A stretch of 42,630 nt of DNA from JBNLBT01 sp050303435. GTDB taxonomy: Bacteria > Pseudomonadota > Gammaproteobacteria > Xanthomonadales > Marinicellaceae. Below are positions 15,836 through 22,719 of this stretch, piece by piece; position 1 is the stretch's first letter; every line of letters begins with the position of its first letter. The stretch covers positions 1 to 42,630 of the forward strand of contig JBNLBT010000019.1 of assembly GCA_050303435.1 (NCBI GenBank), written 5' to 3'. Below the pieces are notes generated by a model. That model ran no database searches. It was not told the origin of the DNA and saw nothing but the letters and a program-made list of their open reading frames with translations. The position numbers and the translations under genes were made by a program.

Positions 15836-16653
15836 GGCTGGACAAAATCGATTTCAAACGCGACCGCGCTCTGGTCCGGGCTGTGCAGTTCCAGAGTGAT
15901 CGGTATCAGTGTATTGGCCAGAAAACCGGCCTGTTCAATTTCACTTTGCAAGTACTCGTCAGGTAAGAAGCGTCGCATCGCAACAATTTGACCGTTCAGG
16001 TCGGACAGGATGACTTCAAGGGCGGGAAATTTGTTTTGTTCCGGGTTGGCATTGATCATGCTGGCAGAGATGATCAGCGCGTTGTCCCGGCCGGGGTGGG
16101 GGCGGATGTTGCGTGACACCAGCGTCATGCTGGACAAATCCACGCGCGGTTGTTCCGTGGGGCAGTTAAATTGCTGGCACAGACGGCCGGCCCAGCCATC
16201 GTCGGTCAATTGGATGGCGCCGGAGCGAATCGCTGAGGTGGTTTGCCAGCTGAGCAGACCGAGCATCAGGCCGCTGGCGATCAGCCACAGCAGTGAGCCG
16301 GTGCGTCGATTGGGGTGTTCTGCATGCGCCGCGGACGCGTCCAGATCCATGGCGGAAGCCTTTAGGTCCTCTTCCATGTCCGGAAACAGCGGTTCATGGG
16401 CGCTGGCGCTGAGGGCAAAGACCGGCACCGGCTGGCCTTCCTGAAAATCCAGAGAACGGGTCAACAGCGGCGGTGCCTGATCGCTTTCATGCAGAATCAG
16501 ATCCTGGTGTTCCTGAGGGGGCTGGTCGGAGAGGGTTTGTAAGGCGTTGAACACGGTGCCACAGACATTGCATCGCACCATGGCTTTGGCCATGGCCAGT
16601 TCATCCACACCGATGTTAAATATTTCTCCACAACCACGGCATTGAGTAAACAC
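15832..16653 (-). CDS. MJ0042-type zinc-ribbon membrane protein with DUF3426
   Basis: 273 aa. An N-terminal zinc ribbon has two C-x-x-C knuckles (CRGC at 5-8 and CNVC at 28-31). An acidic linker follows, then one membrane helix (SLLWLIASGLMLGLLSW), then a periplasmic DUF3426 domain with beta strands such as LVSRNIRPHPGRDNALIISASMINANPEQNKFPALEVILSDLNG. Function unknown; homologues lie between prmA and fis/dusB in Pseudomonas. The start is GTG at 16653, supported by GAGGA with about 7 bases spacing. It follows prmA by 33 bases and overlaps fis by 4, so it belongs to the accBC-prmA-fis run. Confidence 0.88.
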   Translation of the reverse strand: MFTQCRGCGEIFNIGVDELAMAKAMVRCNVCGTVFNALQTLSDQPPQEHQDLILHESDQAPPLLTRSLDFQEGQPVPVFALSASAHEPLFPDMEEDLKASAMDLDASAAHAEHPNRRTGSLLWLIASGLMLGLLSWQTTSAIRSGAIQLTDDGWAGRLCQQFNCPTEQPRVDLSSMTLVSRNIRPHPGRDNALIISASMINANPEQNKFPALEVILSDLNGQIVAMRRFLPDEYLQSEIEQAGFLANTLIPITLELHSPDQSAVAFEIDFVQP

Positions 16654-16686
16654 CGAAAATTCCTCTTTTTTTAGTCAGAATGCTGT

Positions 16687-17568
16687 TCAGACGGACGCCG
16701 GCCGATGGGCGGCAAGCAGTCCCCAATCATCCTTAATTTTGTGTGTGATGTCAACGTATCTGTTGCTGTATTTTGTGTGAATCTGCTCCATCTGGCTGGC
16801 CAGCAGGCCGCTGAGAATCACAAAGCCGCCGGGTTTGAGCAACTCAAAAAACACGTCGCTTTGCTGCAGCAAGGGTTCCATCAACACGTTGGCCATGACC
16901 CCGTCCAGCGGCGGCAAAGTGGACAGCGCATCGGTGGCGACGATGTGCAGCGCGTCGCTGACCCGGTTTTTTTCGGCGTTGGCACAGGTGGCCTGTTCGG
17001 CTTGCGGGTCGATGTCGGTGCAATGCACGACGCGGGCGCCGTGACGCGCCGCGGCGATGGCCAGTATGCCCGAGCCACAGCCAAAATCCAGCAACTCCAG
17101 ACCTGCCATGGGGTGCGCGTCGATCCAGTCCAGGCACAGCGCGGTGGTGGGGTGGGTGCCGGTGCCGAAGGCCAGACCGGGGTCCAGGTGGATGTTGCAG
17201 GCGCGGGCATCCACGGGGGCGTACCCTGCCGGAATGATCCAGGTGCCTTGGCCGAAGCGCATCGGTTTGAAGTGCGCCATCCACTGCCGTTCCCACACCC
17301 GGTCGGCGAGTTGGGTGGCCAGCAGTTCACTGCGTGGAAAAGCGCTTTTCAGTGCTTTAAAGGCGTTCTCACTGCAATCTTCGCGATCGAACAGGGCGGT
17401 GATTTTAACCGCCGGCCAGTACGGCGTCTGGCCAGGCAGCGGTTCGTAAATGGGTGCATCGCCGGCGTCCGCAATGGTCACCGACAAGGCGCCGAGTTCA
17501 TGCATCAGCGCTTCGGCGCGCTCAATGGCCTCGCACGGCACGTGCAGGGTCAATTCATGCCAGATCAC
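16687..17568 (-). CDS. prmA: Ribosomal protein L11 methyltransferase
   Basis: 293 aa, the same length as E. coli PrmA. It trimethylates several amino groups of L11 using S-adenosylmethionine. The N-terminal substrate-recognition domain starts WHELTLHVPCEAIERAEALMHELGA. The catalytic domain shows DPGLAFGTGTHPTTALCLDWID, the SAM-binding GLELLDFGCGSGILAIAAARHGA, CTDIDPQAEQATCANAEKN and VMANVLMEPLL (the N-x-x-x-x-P-L motif). The frame is open far upstream, but a GTG at 17568 that overlaps the accC stop (GTGA) gives the correct N-terminus, so translation is coupled to accC. Confidence 0.94.
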   Translation of the reverse strand: MIWHELTLHVPCEAIERAEALMHELGALSVTIADAGDAPIYEPLPGQTPYWPAVKITALFDREDCSENAFKALKSAFPRSELLATQLADRVWERQWMAHFKPMRFGQGTWIIPAGYAPVDARACNIHLDPGLAFGTGTHPTTALCLDWIDAHPMAGLELLDFGCGSGILAIAAARHGARVVHCTDIDPQAEQATCANAEKNRVSDALHIVATDALSTLPPLDGVMANVLMEPLLQQSDVFFELLKPGGFVILSGLLASQMEQIHTKYSNRYVDITHKIKDDWGLLAAHRPASV

Positions 17569-18914
17569 TTCTTCGCCTGGTTGAGGCGTTTTTCCAGGTA
17601 GTGAATGTTCTGACCGCCGGTGACAAAGCCCTGGTCCTGCATGATGCGTTGTTGCAGGGGGATGTTGGTTTTGATCCCGGACACCACGGTCTCCGCCAGC
17701 GCCAGGCGCATGCGTTTGATCGCGGTGGAGCGGTCCTCGCCGTAGGTGATGATTTTGCCGATCATCGAATCGTAGTTGGGCGGCACTTTGTAGCCATCGT
17801 ACACGTGGCTGTCGACCCGCACACCGGGGCCCCCCGGCGCGTGGAAAATTTCGATGGCGCCCGGCGAAGGCATGAAGGTGTCGGGGTCTTCGGCGTTGAT
17901 GCGGCATTCAATGGCGTGGCCCTTGAAGGTGATGTCTTCCTGTTTGATGGCCAGCGGCTGACCCGAGGCGATCAGCAGTTGCTGACGAATCAAATCGATG
18001 CCGGTGATGGCTTCGGTGACCGGGTGCTCAACCTGGATGCGGGTGTTCATCTCGATGAAATAGAACTCGCCGCCGTCGTACAAAAACTCAAACGTGCCGG
18101 CGCCTTCATAGTGAATGCGTTTGCACGCCTCAACGCAGATCGCACCGATGCGCTGGCGCTCCTCCTCGCTGATGCCCGGTGCCGGCGCTTCTTCCACCAC
18201 TTTCTGGTGGCGCCGCTGCATCGAGCAGTCGCGCTCGCCCAGGTGGATGGCGTTGCCGTGCGCGTCGGACAGCACCTGGATTTCCACGTGGCGCGGATTC
18301 TCCAGGTATTTTTCCATGTACACGGTGCCGTCGCCAAACGCCGCCTTGGCTTCGGTCTGGGTGGTCTGTATGGCGTTGTGCAGCGCCGCGTCGGTGTGCA
18401 CCACGCGCATGCCGCGTCCACCGCCGCCGGCGGCGGCCTTGATGATCACCGGGTAGCCGATGCGTTTGGCCATTTTGTAGTGTTGTTCGGTGTCGCTGCC
18501 GAGCGGGCCGTCGGAGCCGGGCACGCAGGGCACGCCGGCTTCCTTCATTGCCTTGATCGCCTGCACCTTGTCGCCCATCAGGCGAATGGTGTCGGCTTTC
18601 GGGCCGATGAAGACAAAACCGGACTGTTCCACGCGCTCAGCGAAATCGGCGTTTTCCGCCAGAAAGCCGTAGCCGGGGTGGATCGCTTCGGCGTCGGTGA
18701 CTTCGGCCGCGGCGATGATTTTCGGTATGTCCAGGTAGCTTTCCGCCGAGGGCGGCGGGCCAATGCACACCGATTCATCGGCCATGCCGACGTGTTTCTG
18801 GTTGCGATCGGCGGTGGAATGCAGGGCCACGGTTTTGACCCCCATGGTCTGGCAGGTGCGCAGAATGCGCAGCGCGATTTCGCCGCGGTTGGCGATGACG
18901 ATCTTGCTAAACAT
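17565..18914 (-). CDS. accC: Biotin carboxylase subunit of acetyl-CoA carboxylase
   Basis: 449 aa, the same size as E. coli AccC. It uses ATP and bicarbonate to carboxylate the biotin on AccB, the first step of fatty acid synthesis. Motifs: KIVIANRGEIALRILR at the N-terminus, HPGYGFLAENADFAE, the glycine-rich ATP-grasp loop KAAAGGGGRGMRVV, and the catalytic FIEMNTRIQVEHPVTE with its Glu, Asn and Arg. It follows accB by 11 bases and overlaps prmA. Whole-length and ordinary. Confidence 0.97.
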   Translation of the reverse strand: MFSKIVIANRGEIALRILRTCQTMGVKTVALHSTADRNQKHVGMADESVCIGPPPSAESYLDIPKIIAAAEVTDAEAIHPGYGFLAENADFAERVEQSGFVFIGPKADTIRLMGDKVQAIKAMKEAGVPCVPGSDGPLGSDTEQHYKMAKRIGYPVIIKAAAGGGGRGMRVVHTDAALHNAIQTTQTEAKAAFGDGTVYMEKYLENPRHVEIQVLSDAHGNAIHLGERDCSMQRRHQKVVEEAPAPGISEEERQRIGAICVEACKRIHYEGAGTFEFLYDGGEFYFIEMNTRIQVEHPVTEAITGIDLIRQQLLIASGQPLAIKQEDITFKGHAIECRINAEDPDTFMPSPGAIEIFHAPGGPGVRVDSHVYDGYKVPPNYDSMIGKIITYGEDRSTAIKRMRLALAETVVSGIKTNIPLQQRIMQDQGFVTGGQNIHYLEKRLNQAKK

Positions 18915-18925
18915 AAGTGGCCCGG

Positions 18926-19387
18926 TTACTCGATTTCAAACAGCGGTTCATCAAATTCGACCGGTTGGCCATTGTCCACCAGCACGCGGCGAATGGTGCC
19001 GCTGTGATCCGATTCGATTTGATTGAACATTTTCATGGCTTCAACAATGCACAACACATCGCCGGCCTGTACTTTCTGGCCCACTTTGACGAACGGGTCG
19101 GCTTCCGGAGAGGAGGCGTTGTAAAAGGTGCCGACCATGGGGCTGCGCACGATTTTGAAATTGCCACCGCCGGGGTCGGCGGGCGCTGCATCGGGCGCGC
19201 TGGCAGCCGGTGCGCTTTGCGCCGGCATGGCCACGGGTGGCGGCGCCATCATCGGGGCTGCGATCGCATGCATGGCGTGACCCTGACGCGAAAGGCGCAC
19301 GGATTCTTCGCCTTCAGTGATTTCCATTTCGGTCAGCGACGATTCTTCCAGCAATTCGATGAGTTTGCGAATCTTGCGGATATCCAT
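18926..19387 (-). CDS. accB: Biotin carboxyl carrier protein
   Basis: 153 aa. N-terminal domain MDIRKIRKLIELLEESSLTEMEI, an Ala/Pro-rich linker (about residues 41-72), and a C-terminal biotinyl domain with the biotin-acceptor Lys119 in EAMKMFNQ. The thumb-type VRSPMVGTFYNASSPEADPFV is present. A Phe follows the EAMKM motif where Met or Leu is commoner; this should not prevent biotinylation. The Shine-Dalgarno AGAGGT overlaps the aroQ stop codon, 5 bases upstream of the start region, so aroQ, accB and accC are co-translated neighbours. Confidence 0.97.
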   Translation of the reverse strand: MDIRKIRKLIELLEESSLTEMEITEGEESVRLSRQGHAMHAIAAPMMAPPPVAMPAQSAPAASAPDAAPADPGGGNFKIVRSPMVGTFYNASSPEADPFVKVGQKVQAGDVLCIVEAMKMFNQIESDHSGTIRRVLVDNGQPVEFDEPLFEIE

Positions 19388-19392
19388 TGGCT

Positions 19393-19833
19393 CTACCTCT
19401 TTTGTTGTGACAGGAAATGATCCAGCGCCAGACGGTATCCGGCCGCGCCCAGGCCACAGATGGTGCCGGTGGCGATGTCGGACAGCCAGGAATGGCGGCG
19501 GAATTCTTCCCGCGCATGAATATTGGACAAATGCACTTCAATAAACGGAATCTGCACCGCCAACAGGGCATCGCGCAGGGCCACGCTGGTGTGCGTGTAG
19601 GCGGCCGGGTTGATGACGATGAAAGCCACGTCCTCTTCGGCGCAGCGCTGAATAAAATCCACCAGTTCACCTTCGCTGTTGGACTGTTGGTGAATCAGTT
19701 CACAGCCGTGCGCTCGGGCGTGCTGTTGCAACTCAGAAACGATTTCATCCAGGCTTGCGGCGCCATAGATTTCTGGCTCGCGACGGCCCAGCCAGTTCAG
19801 GTTGGGGCCGTTGATGAGGGCAGCCTTGGTCAT
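19393..19833 (-). CDS. aroQ: Type II 3-dehydroquinate dehydratase
   Basis: 146 aa dodecameric shikimate-pathway enzyme converting 3-dehydroquinate to 3-dehydroshikimate. The N-terminal motif NGPNLNWLGRREPEIYG carries the catalytic Tyr and Arg region; FIVINPAAYTHTSVALRDAL and EVHLSNIHAREEFRRHS carry the catalytic Asn and His. The ATG has a clear GGAG Shine-Dalgarno 5 bases upstream. First gene of the aroQ-accB-accC-prmA run, with 134 bases between it and dsbD. The same order occurs, from memory, in Pseudomonas aeruginosa. Confidence 0.96.
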   Translation of the reverse strand: MTKAALINGPNLNWLGRREPEIYGAASLDEIVSELQQHARAHGCELIHQQSNSEGELVDFIQRCAEEDVAFIVINPAAYTHTSVALRDALLAVQIPFIEVHLSNIHAREEFRRHSWLSDIATGTICGLGAAGYRLALDHFLSQQKR

Positions 19834-19865
19834 GAAACTCCGCTTAACTCGTGACTAAAAGCGTT

Positions 19866-19911
19866 GATTTTGCATCAATTTGTGCTGAAAGTCCAGATTT
19901 GCACCAAAATT
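19866..19911 (-). promoter_or_regulatory. Repeated TTGCAYCAA element upstream of aroQ-accB-accC
   Basis: On the + strand TTGCATCAA (19870-19878) and TTGCACCAA (19899-19907) sit in similar flanks (GATTTtGCA... and GATTTGCA...), 29 bases apart, about three helical turns. They lie in the leader of the aroQ operon. A regulator cannot be named. Confidence 0.25.
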
Positions 19912-19916
19912 AGGCC

Positions 19917-19933
19917 AAAACGGCGACTCGCCG
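19917..19933 (-). terminator. Terminator downstream of dsbD
   Basis: On the minus strand CGGCG-AGT-CGCCG is followed by TTTT. It is the last of three small hairpins after the dsbD stop; the others are CGCAC-TTT-GTGCG (19932-19944) and GGCCTG-ATTT-CAGGCC (within 19952-19967). Confidence 0.55.
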
Positions 19934-19951
19934 CACAAAGTGCGCGATGAC

Positions 19952-19967
19952 GGCCTGAAATCAGGCC
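19952..19967 (-). terminator. Hairpin immediately after the dsbD stop codon
   Basis: GGCCTGA and TCAGGCC are perfect complements around two bases (practically a 6-bp stem with a 4-base loop), next to the TAA at 19968. No T run follows directly, so it may protect the 3' end or work with the next two hairpins. Confidence 0.4.
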
Positions 19968-22226
19968 TTACTGCGCCGCTTGCAGCAACAGCGCCTGCAT
20001 CGACTCGGCGTCCTTGTAGCCAAAGAAGTTCAGGTGCGCCAGCGGCGCGCCGCCGGGCTTGAAAAACAGCGTGGCCGGCGGACCGACGATGCCAAATTCA
20101 TCCATCAGGGCCGTGTCCAGATCGTCCTGCGCGGTGACGTCGGCTTTCAGTGCGGTCCAGCCACTCAGCGTTTGCACCACCTGCGGATCCTGAAAGGTGG
20201 TCGCTTCCATGCGTTTGCATTCGATGCACCAGTCGGCGTAGAAATCCAGCATCACCGGGCGTTCGGACGCGGCCAGCGCGCGGCGCACGTCTTCAATACT
20301 TTTGATTGTCTGAAATTCAATGTGTGCAGCCTGGTGTGCGCCGCCGAACAGCCCTTTCAGTGGCGCCAACGGCTGCGTGCCGCCGGCCAGGGCGCCGATG
20401 ATTTGCGCGCCGCCGACGATCAGCAGCAGCAATTTGATGAAGCGGAACAGCGCCGCCACCCAGCCGCCGGTCAGGCCATTGTCCAAGGTGTTCTGATGCC
20501 ACATGACGCCGCTGGCCAGCGCCAGCGCGCCCCACAGGAACAGCACCAGGGTTGGATCCAGGATGCGCGATAGAAACCACACCGCCATGCCCAGCAGGGC
20601 GATGCCGAAAAATGATTTGACCACATTCATCCAGCCGCCGGACTGTGGCATCCAGCGTCCGGCGCTGGTGCCCACCAGCAACAGCGGCACGCCCATGCCC
20701 ATTCCCATGGAAAACAGCGCCAGGCCGCCGGTGAAGGCGTTTTCATTATTGGATGTGATGTACAACACCGCGCCGGCCAGCGGCGGCGCCACACAGGGGC
20801 CGACGATCAGCGCAGAGAGAAAGCCCATGATTGCCACACCGAGGTAGGACCCGCCGCTCTGGCGGTTGCTGATCTGGGTCAGGCGGTTCTGCCAGCGCGC
20901 CGGCAGTTGCAGGTCGTAAAAGCCGAACATGGACAGCGACAGGAGCACAAACACAGCGCTGAATGAAACGATGATCCAGGGTTGCTGGAAGGCCGCCTGA
21001 ATGTTGGTGGCTTTCAGCAGTCCGGCCGCCACGCCGACGGCGGTGTAGGTCAGCGCCATCGCCAGCACGTACACCAGCGACAGCCCAAAGGCCTGCCAGG
21101 TGGAAATGTTTTTCTGCCCGACGATCAGTCCGGAGAGGATCGGTATCATCGGGAAAACACACGGGGTCAAAGACAGCAGCAAACCAAAACCCAAAAAGCT
21201 CAACACCGTACGCCACCACGATTTGCTGTCCAGGTCGGCTTCGATGCGTGCCTGCTCGGACAGGGCCGCGGGCGCGGTTTCGCTTGCGCCGCCGGCGTCA
21301 TTGACGGTCGCGGATTCATCGCTTTGCGGCGCGGCCAGACCCGCTGGCCAGGGCGGCAGATCCACATTCAGGCGGCGTTGCGACGGCGGGTAGCAAATGC
21401 CTTCATCAACGCAGCCCTGAAACTCGGCGTCGATCTCAATGGCGTTGACCTCGGTGCGGCTGCGCAGCACGTCGATTTCGAATTCGACCAGATCATAAAA
21501 CACCTCGGTGCGGCCGAAGTGCGGATCGTCCTTGATCACCGCGTCGGGGAAATGCCAGCCGGTGATTTCAATGCCGGGTGTGGCCGAAGTCAGTTTCACC
21601 TTGTCTTTGTATAGATAAATGTTCGGAGCCAGGGTGAAGCGGCCGAACAGGGTGTCGTGGTCCAGCGCAATGGTTTCAAACAAAAAGGCTTGGCTTTCTG
21701 GCAGAACGGTTTCATCCTGCACCAGCGGCGCGTTGCCAAACAGGCCGTCCAGCGCGCCGCCTGAGGCGCCCAGCGGCAAGCCCGCCCCGCTCGCCGGCTG
21801 CGGCCAGTCAACATTCAGCGTGCGGCGTTGCGGCGGGTAACAGATGCCGGCGTCGGCGCAGCCCTGATAACGGAACTGCAATGCGCCGCTTGCACCGCTT
21901 GTGTCCGTGTACGGCAGGCGAATGTCGATGCCGTGGCGATACACTTCGGTCTCGCCGAAGAATTCGTCGGTTTTTTTCTTGCCGACGGGCCAGGTGATGG
22001 CCGCGTCATCCAAGCTGAAATTCTGCGGCGTGAAGCGGAAGGCGTGCTTGTACAGGTAATAGCCTTCGGCGATTTCAAAATGCAGCACCACGGCGTCGGC
22101 GTCGACCGCGCGAATCGAAGGGATGAACGCGTCGTCGACGTCGAGCAGCTCATCCGGGTTGATGGCCGCCGAGGCCAGGGCCGGCAGCAGCAGCCACAGC
22201 CAGTTAATCGTCTTCAGTTTCTTCAT
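19968..22226 (-). CDS. dsbD: Thiol:disulfide interchange protein DsbD with duplicated N-terminal domain
   Basis: 752 aa, against about 565 in E. coli. DsbD carries electrons from cytosolic thioredoxin to periplasmic DsbC, DsbG and cytochrome maturation. After a signal peptide (MKKLKTINWLWLLLPALASA) come two DsbD-alpha domains in tandem, each with the active pair: YQGCADAGICYPP (Cys123, Cys129) and FQGCVDEGICYPP (Cys272, Cys278). The membrane domain has its two cysteines in TPCVFP (Cys356) and GPCVAPP (Cys478), 122 apart as in E. coli. The C-terminal thioredoxin domain has DWCIECK (Cys667, Cys670; CVAC is usual). The start at 22226 lies inside the end of cutA (23-base overlap). The cutA-dsbD order is conserved. 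Confidence 0.95.
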   Translation of the reverse strand: MKKLKTINWLWLLLPALASAAINPDELLDVDDAFIPSIRAVDADAVVLHFEIAEGYYLYKHAFRFTPQNFSLDDAAITWPVGKKKTDEFFGETEVYRHGIDIRLPYTDTSGASGALQFRYQGCADAGICYPPQRRTLNVDWPQPASGAGLPLGASGGALDGLFGNAPLVQDETVLPESQAFLFETIALDHDTLFGRFTLAPNIYLYKDKVKLTSATPGIEITGWHFPDAVIKDDPHFGRTEVFYDLVEFEIDVLRSRTEVNAIEIDAEFQGCVDEGICYPPSQRRLNVDLPPWPAGLAAPQSDESATVNDAGGASETAPAALSEQARIEADLDSKSWWRTVLSFLGFGLLLSLTPCVFPMIPILSGLIVGQKNISTWQAFGLSLVYVLAMALTYTAVGVAAGLLKATNIQAAFQQPWIIVSFSAVFVLLSLSMFGFYDLQLPARWQNRLTQISNRQSGGSYLGVAIMGFLSALIVGPCVAPPLAGAVLYITSNNENAFTGGLALFSMGMGMGVPLLLVGTSAGRWMPQSGGWMNVVKSFFGIALLGMAVWFLSRILDPTLVLFLWGALALASGVMWHQNTLDNGLTGGWVAALFRFIKLLLLIVGGAQIIGALAGGTQPLAPLKGLFGGAHQAAHIEFQTIKSIEDVRRALAASERPVMLDFYADWCIECKRMEATTFQDPQVVQTLSGWTALKADVTAQDDLDTALMDEFGIVGPPATLFFKPGGAPLAHLNFFGYKDAESMQALLLQAAQ

Positions 22227-22530
22227 AGATCCAGTCCAGATAGTCTTGGTTGCCGCAACGCACCTCGCAGGCGATGATTTCCGGCGTGGTGTAACTGTGG
22301 AGTTCACGCACGCGTTTCTCAAGGGCGGCGTACACAGCGCGCCGGGTTTTCAGCAGCAGCAGGGCCTCCGAATCGTTGCACACGCGGTCATTCCAGCGGT
22401 ACATCGACTCGATCCGCGGCACGATCTGCGCGCAGGCAATCAGCCGCTGCTGCAGCAGGGCCCGGGCGATGGCGCGCGCCTGCGGCACGTCGCGGCAGGA
22501 AACATAGACCTGCAGGGCGTCGGTTTTCAT
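22204..22530 (-). CDS. cutA: Divalent-cation tolerance protein CutA
   Basis: 108 aa, normal length for this small trimeric ferredoxin-like protein linked to copper tolerance; its true biochemical role is unsettled. Motifs: VYVSCRDVPQARAIARALLQQRLIACAQIVPRIESMYRWN, then LLLLKTRRAVYAALEKRVRELHSYTTPEIIACEV and YLDWIYEET. The frame is open 9 codons further upstream, but the ATG at 22530 gives the standard N-terminus. It overlaps dsbD by 23 bases, so the two are co-transcribed. Confidence 0.93.
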   Translation of the reverse strand: MKTDALQVYVSCRDVPQARAIARALLQQRLIACAQIVPRIESMYRWNDRVCNDSEALLLLKTRRAVYAALEKRVRELHSYTTPEIIACEVRCGNQDYLDWIYEETEDD

Positions 22531-22625
22531 GCAATTTTTCGTTTCTCTCATTGTCACTGATAGACAAGCGGCGCGGTGCGCGGTTCAGCGCATGCTGCGA
22601 TTCGCGGGCATTCGCCGAAAACTGG

Positions 22626-22633
22626 ATTATAAT
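22626..22633. promoter_or_regulatory. Palindromic ATTATAAT, possible shared -10 for divergent genes
   Basis: ATTATAAT reads TATAAT on both strands. It lies in the 189-base gap between cutA (-) and the 1370-residue protein gene (+). Neither side has a strong -35. Confidence 0.4.
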
Positions 22634-22648
22634 GGAAATCGCGCCGGG

Positions 22649-22678
22649 GCGGGTCACCGCTGCAGATGTTTGACCCGC
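22649..22678 (+). promoter_or_regulatory. 8-bp-stem inverted repeat in the leader of the large membrane protein gene
   Basis: GCGGGTCA and TGACCCGC are perfect complements with a 14-base loop, between the candidate -10 box and the Shine-Dalgarno AAGGAG at 22708. It could be an operator or an mRNA stem. Confidence 0.35.
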
Positions 22679-22719
22679 GCAACCAATCAGGCAACATGCA
22701 TCATAACAAGGAGAACACC

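Noticed and set aside
17454..19007. Plus-strand frame of 517 codons opposite accC
   Set aside because: Antisense to AccC, which has all catalytic motifs; no recognisable protein in this frame.
22666..22719. Upstream in-frame start (18 extra codons) for the large membrane protein
   Set aside because: It would place residues before a clear signal peptide, and the Shine-Dalgarno AAGGAG fits the ATG at 22720.
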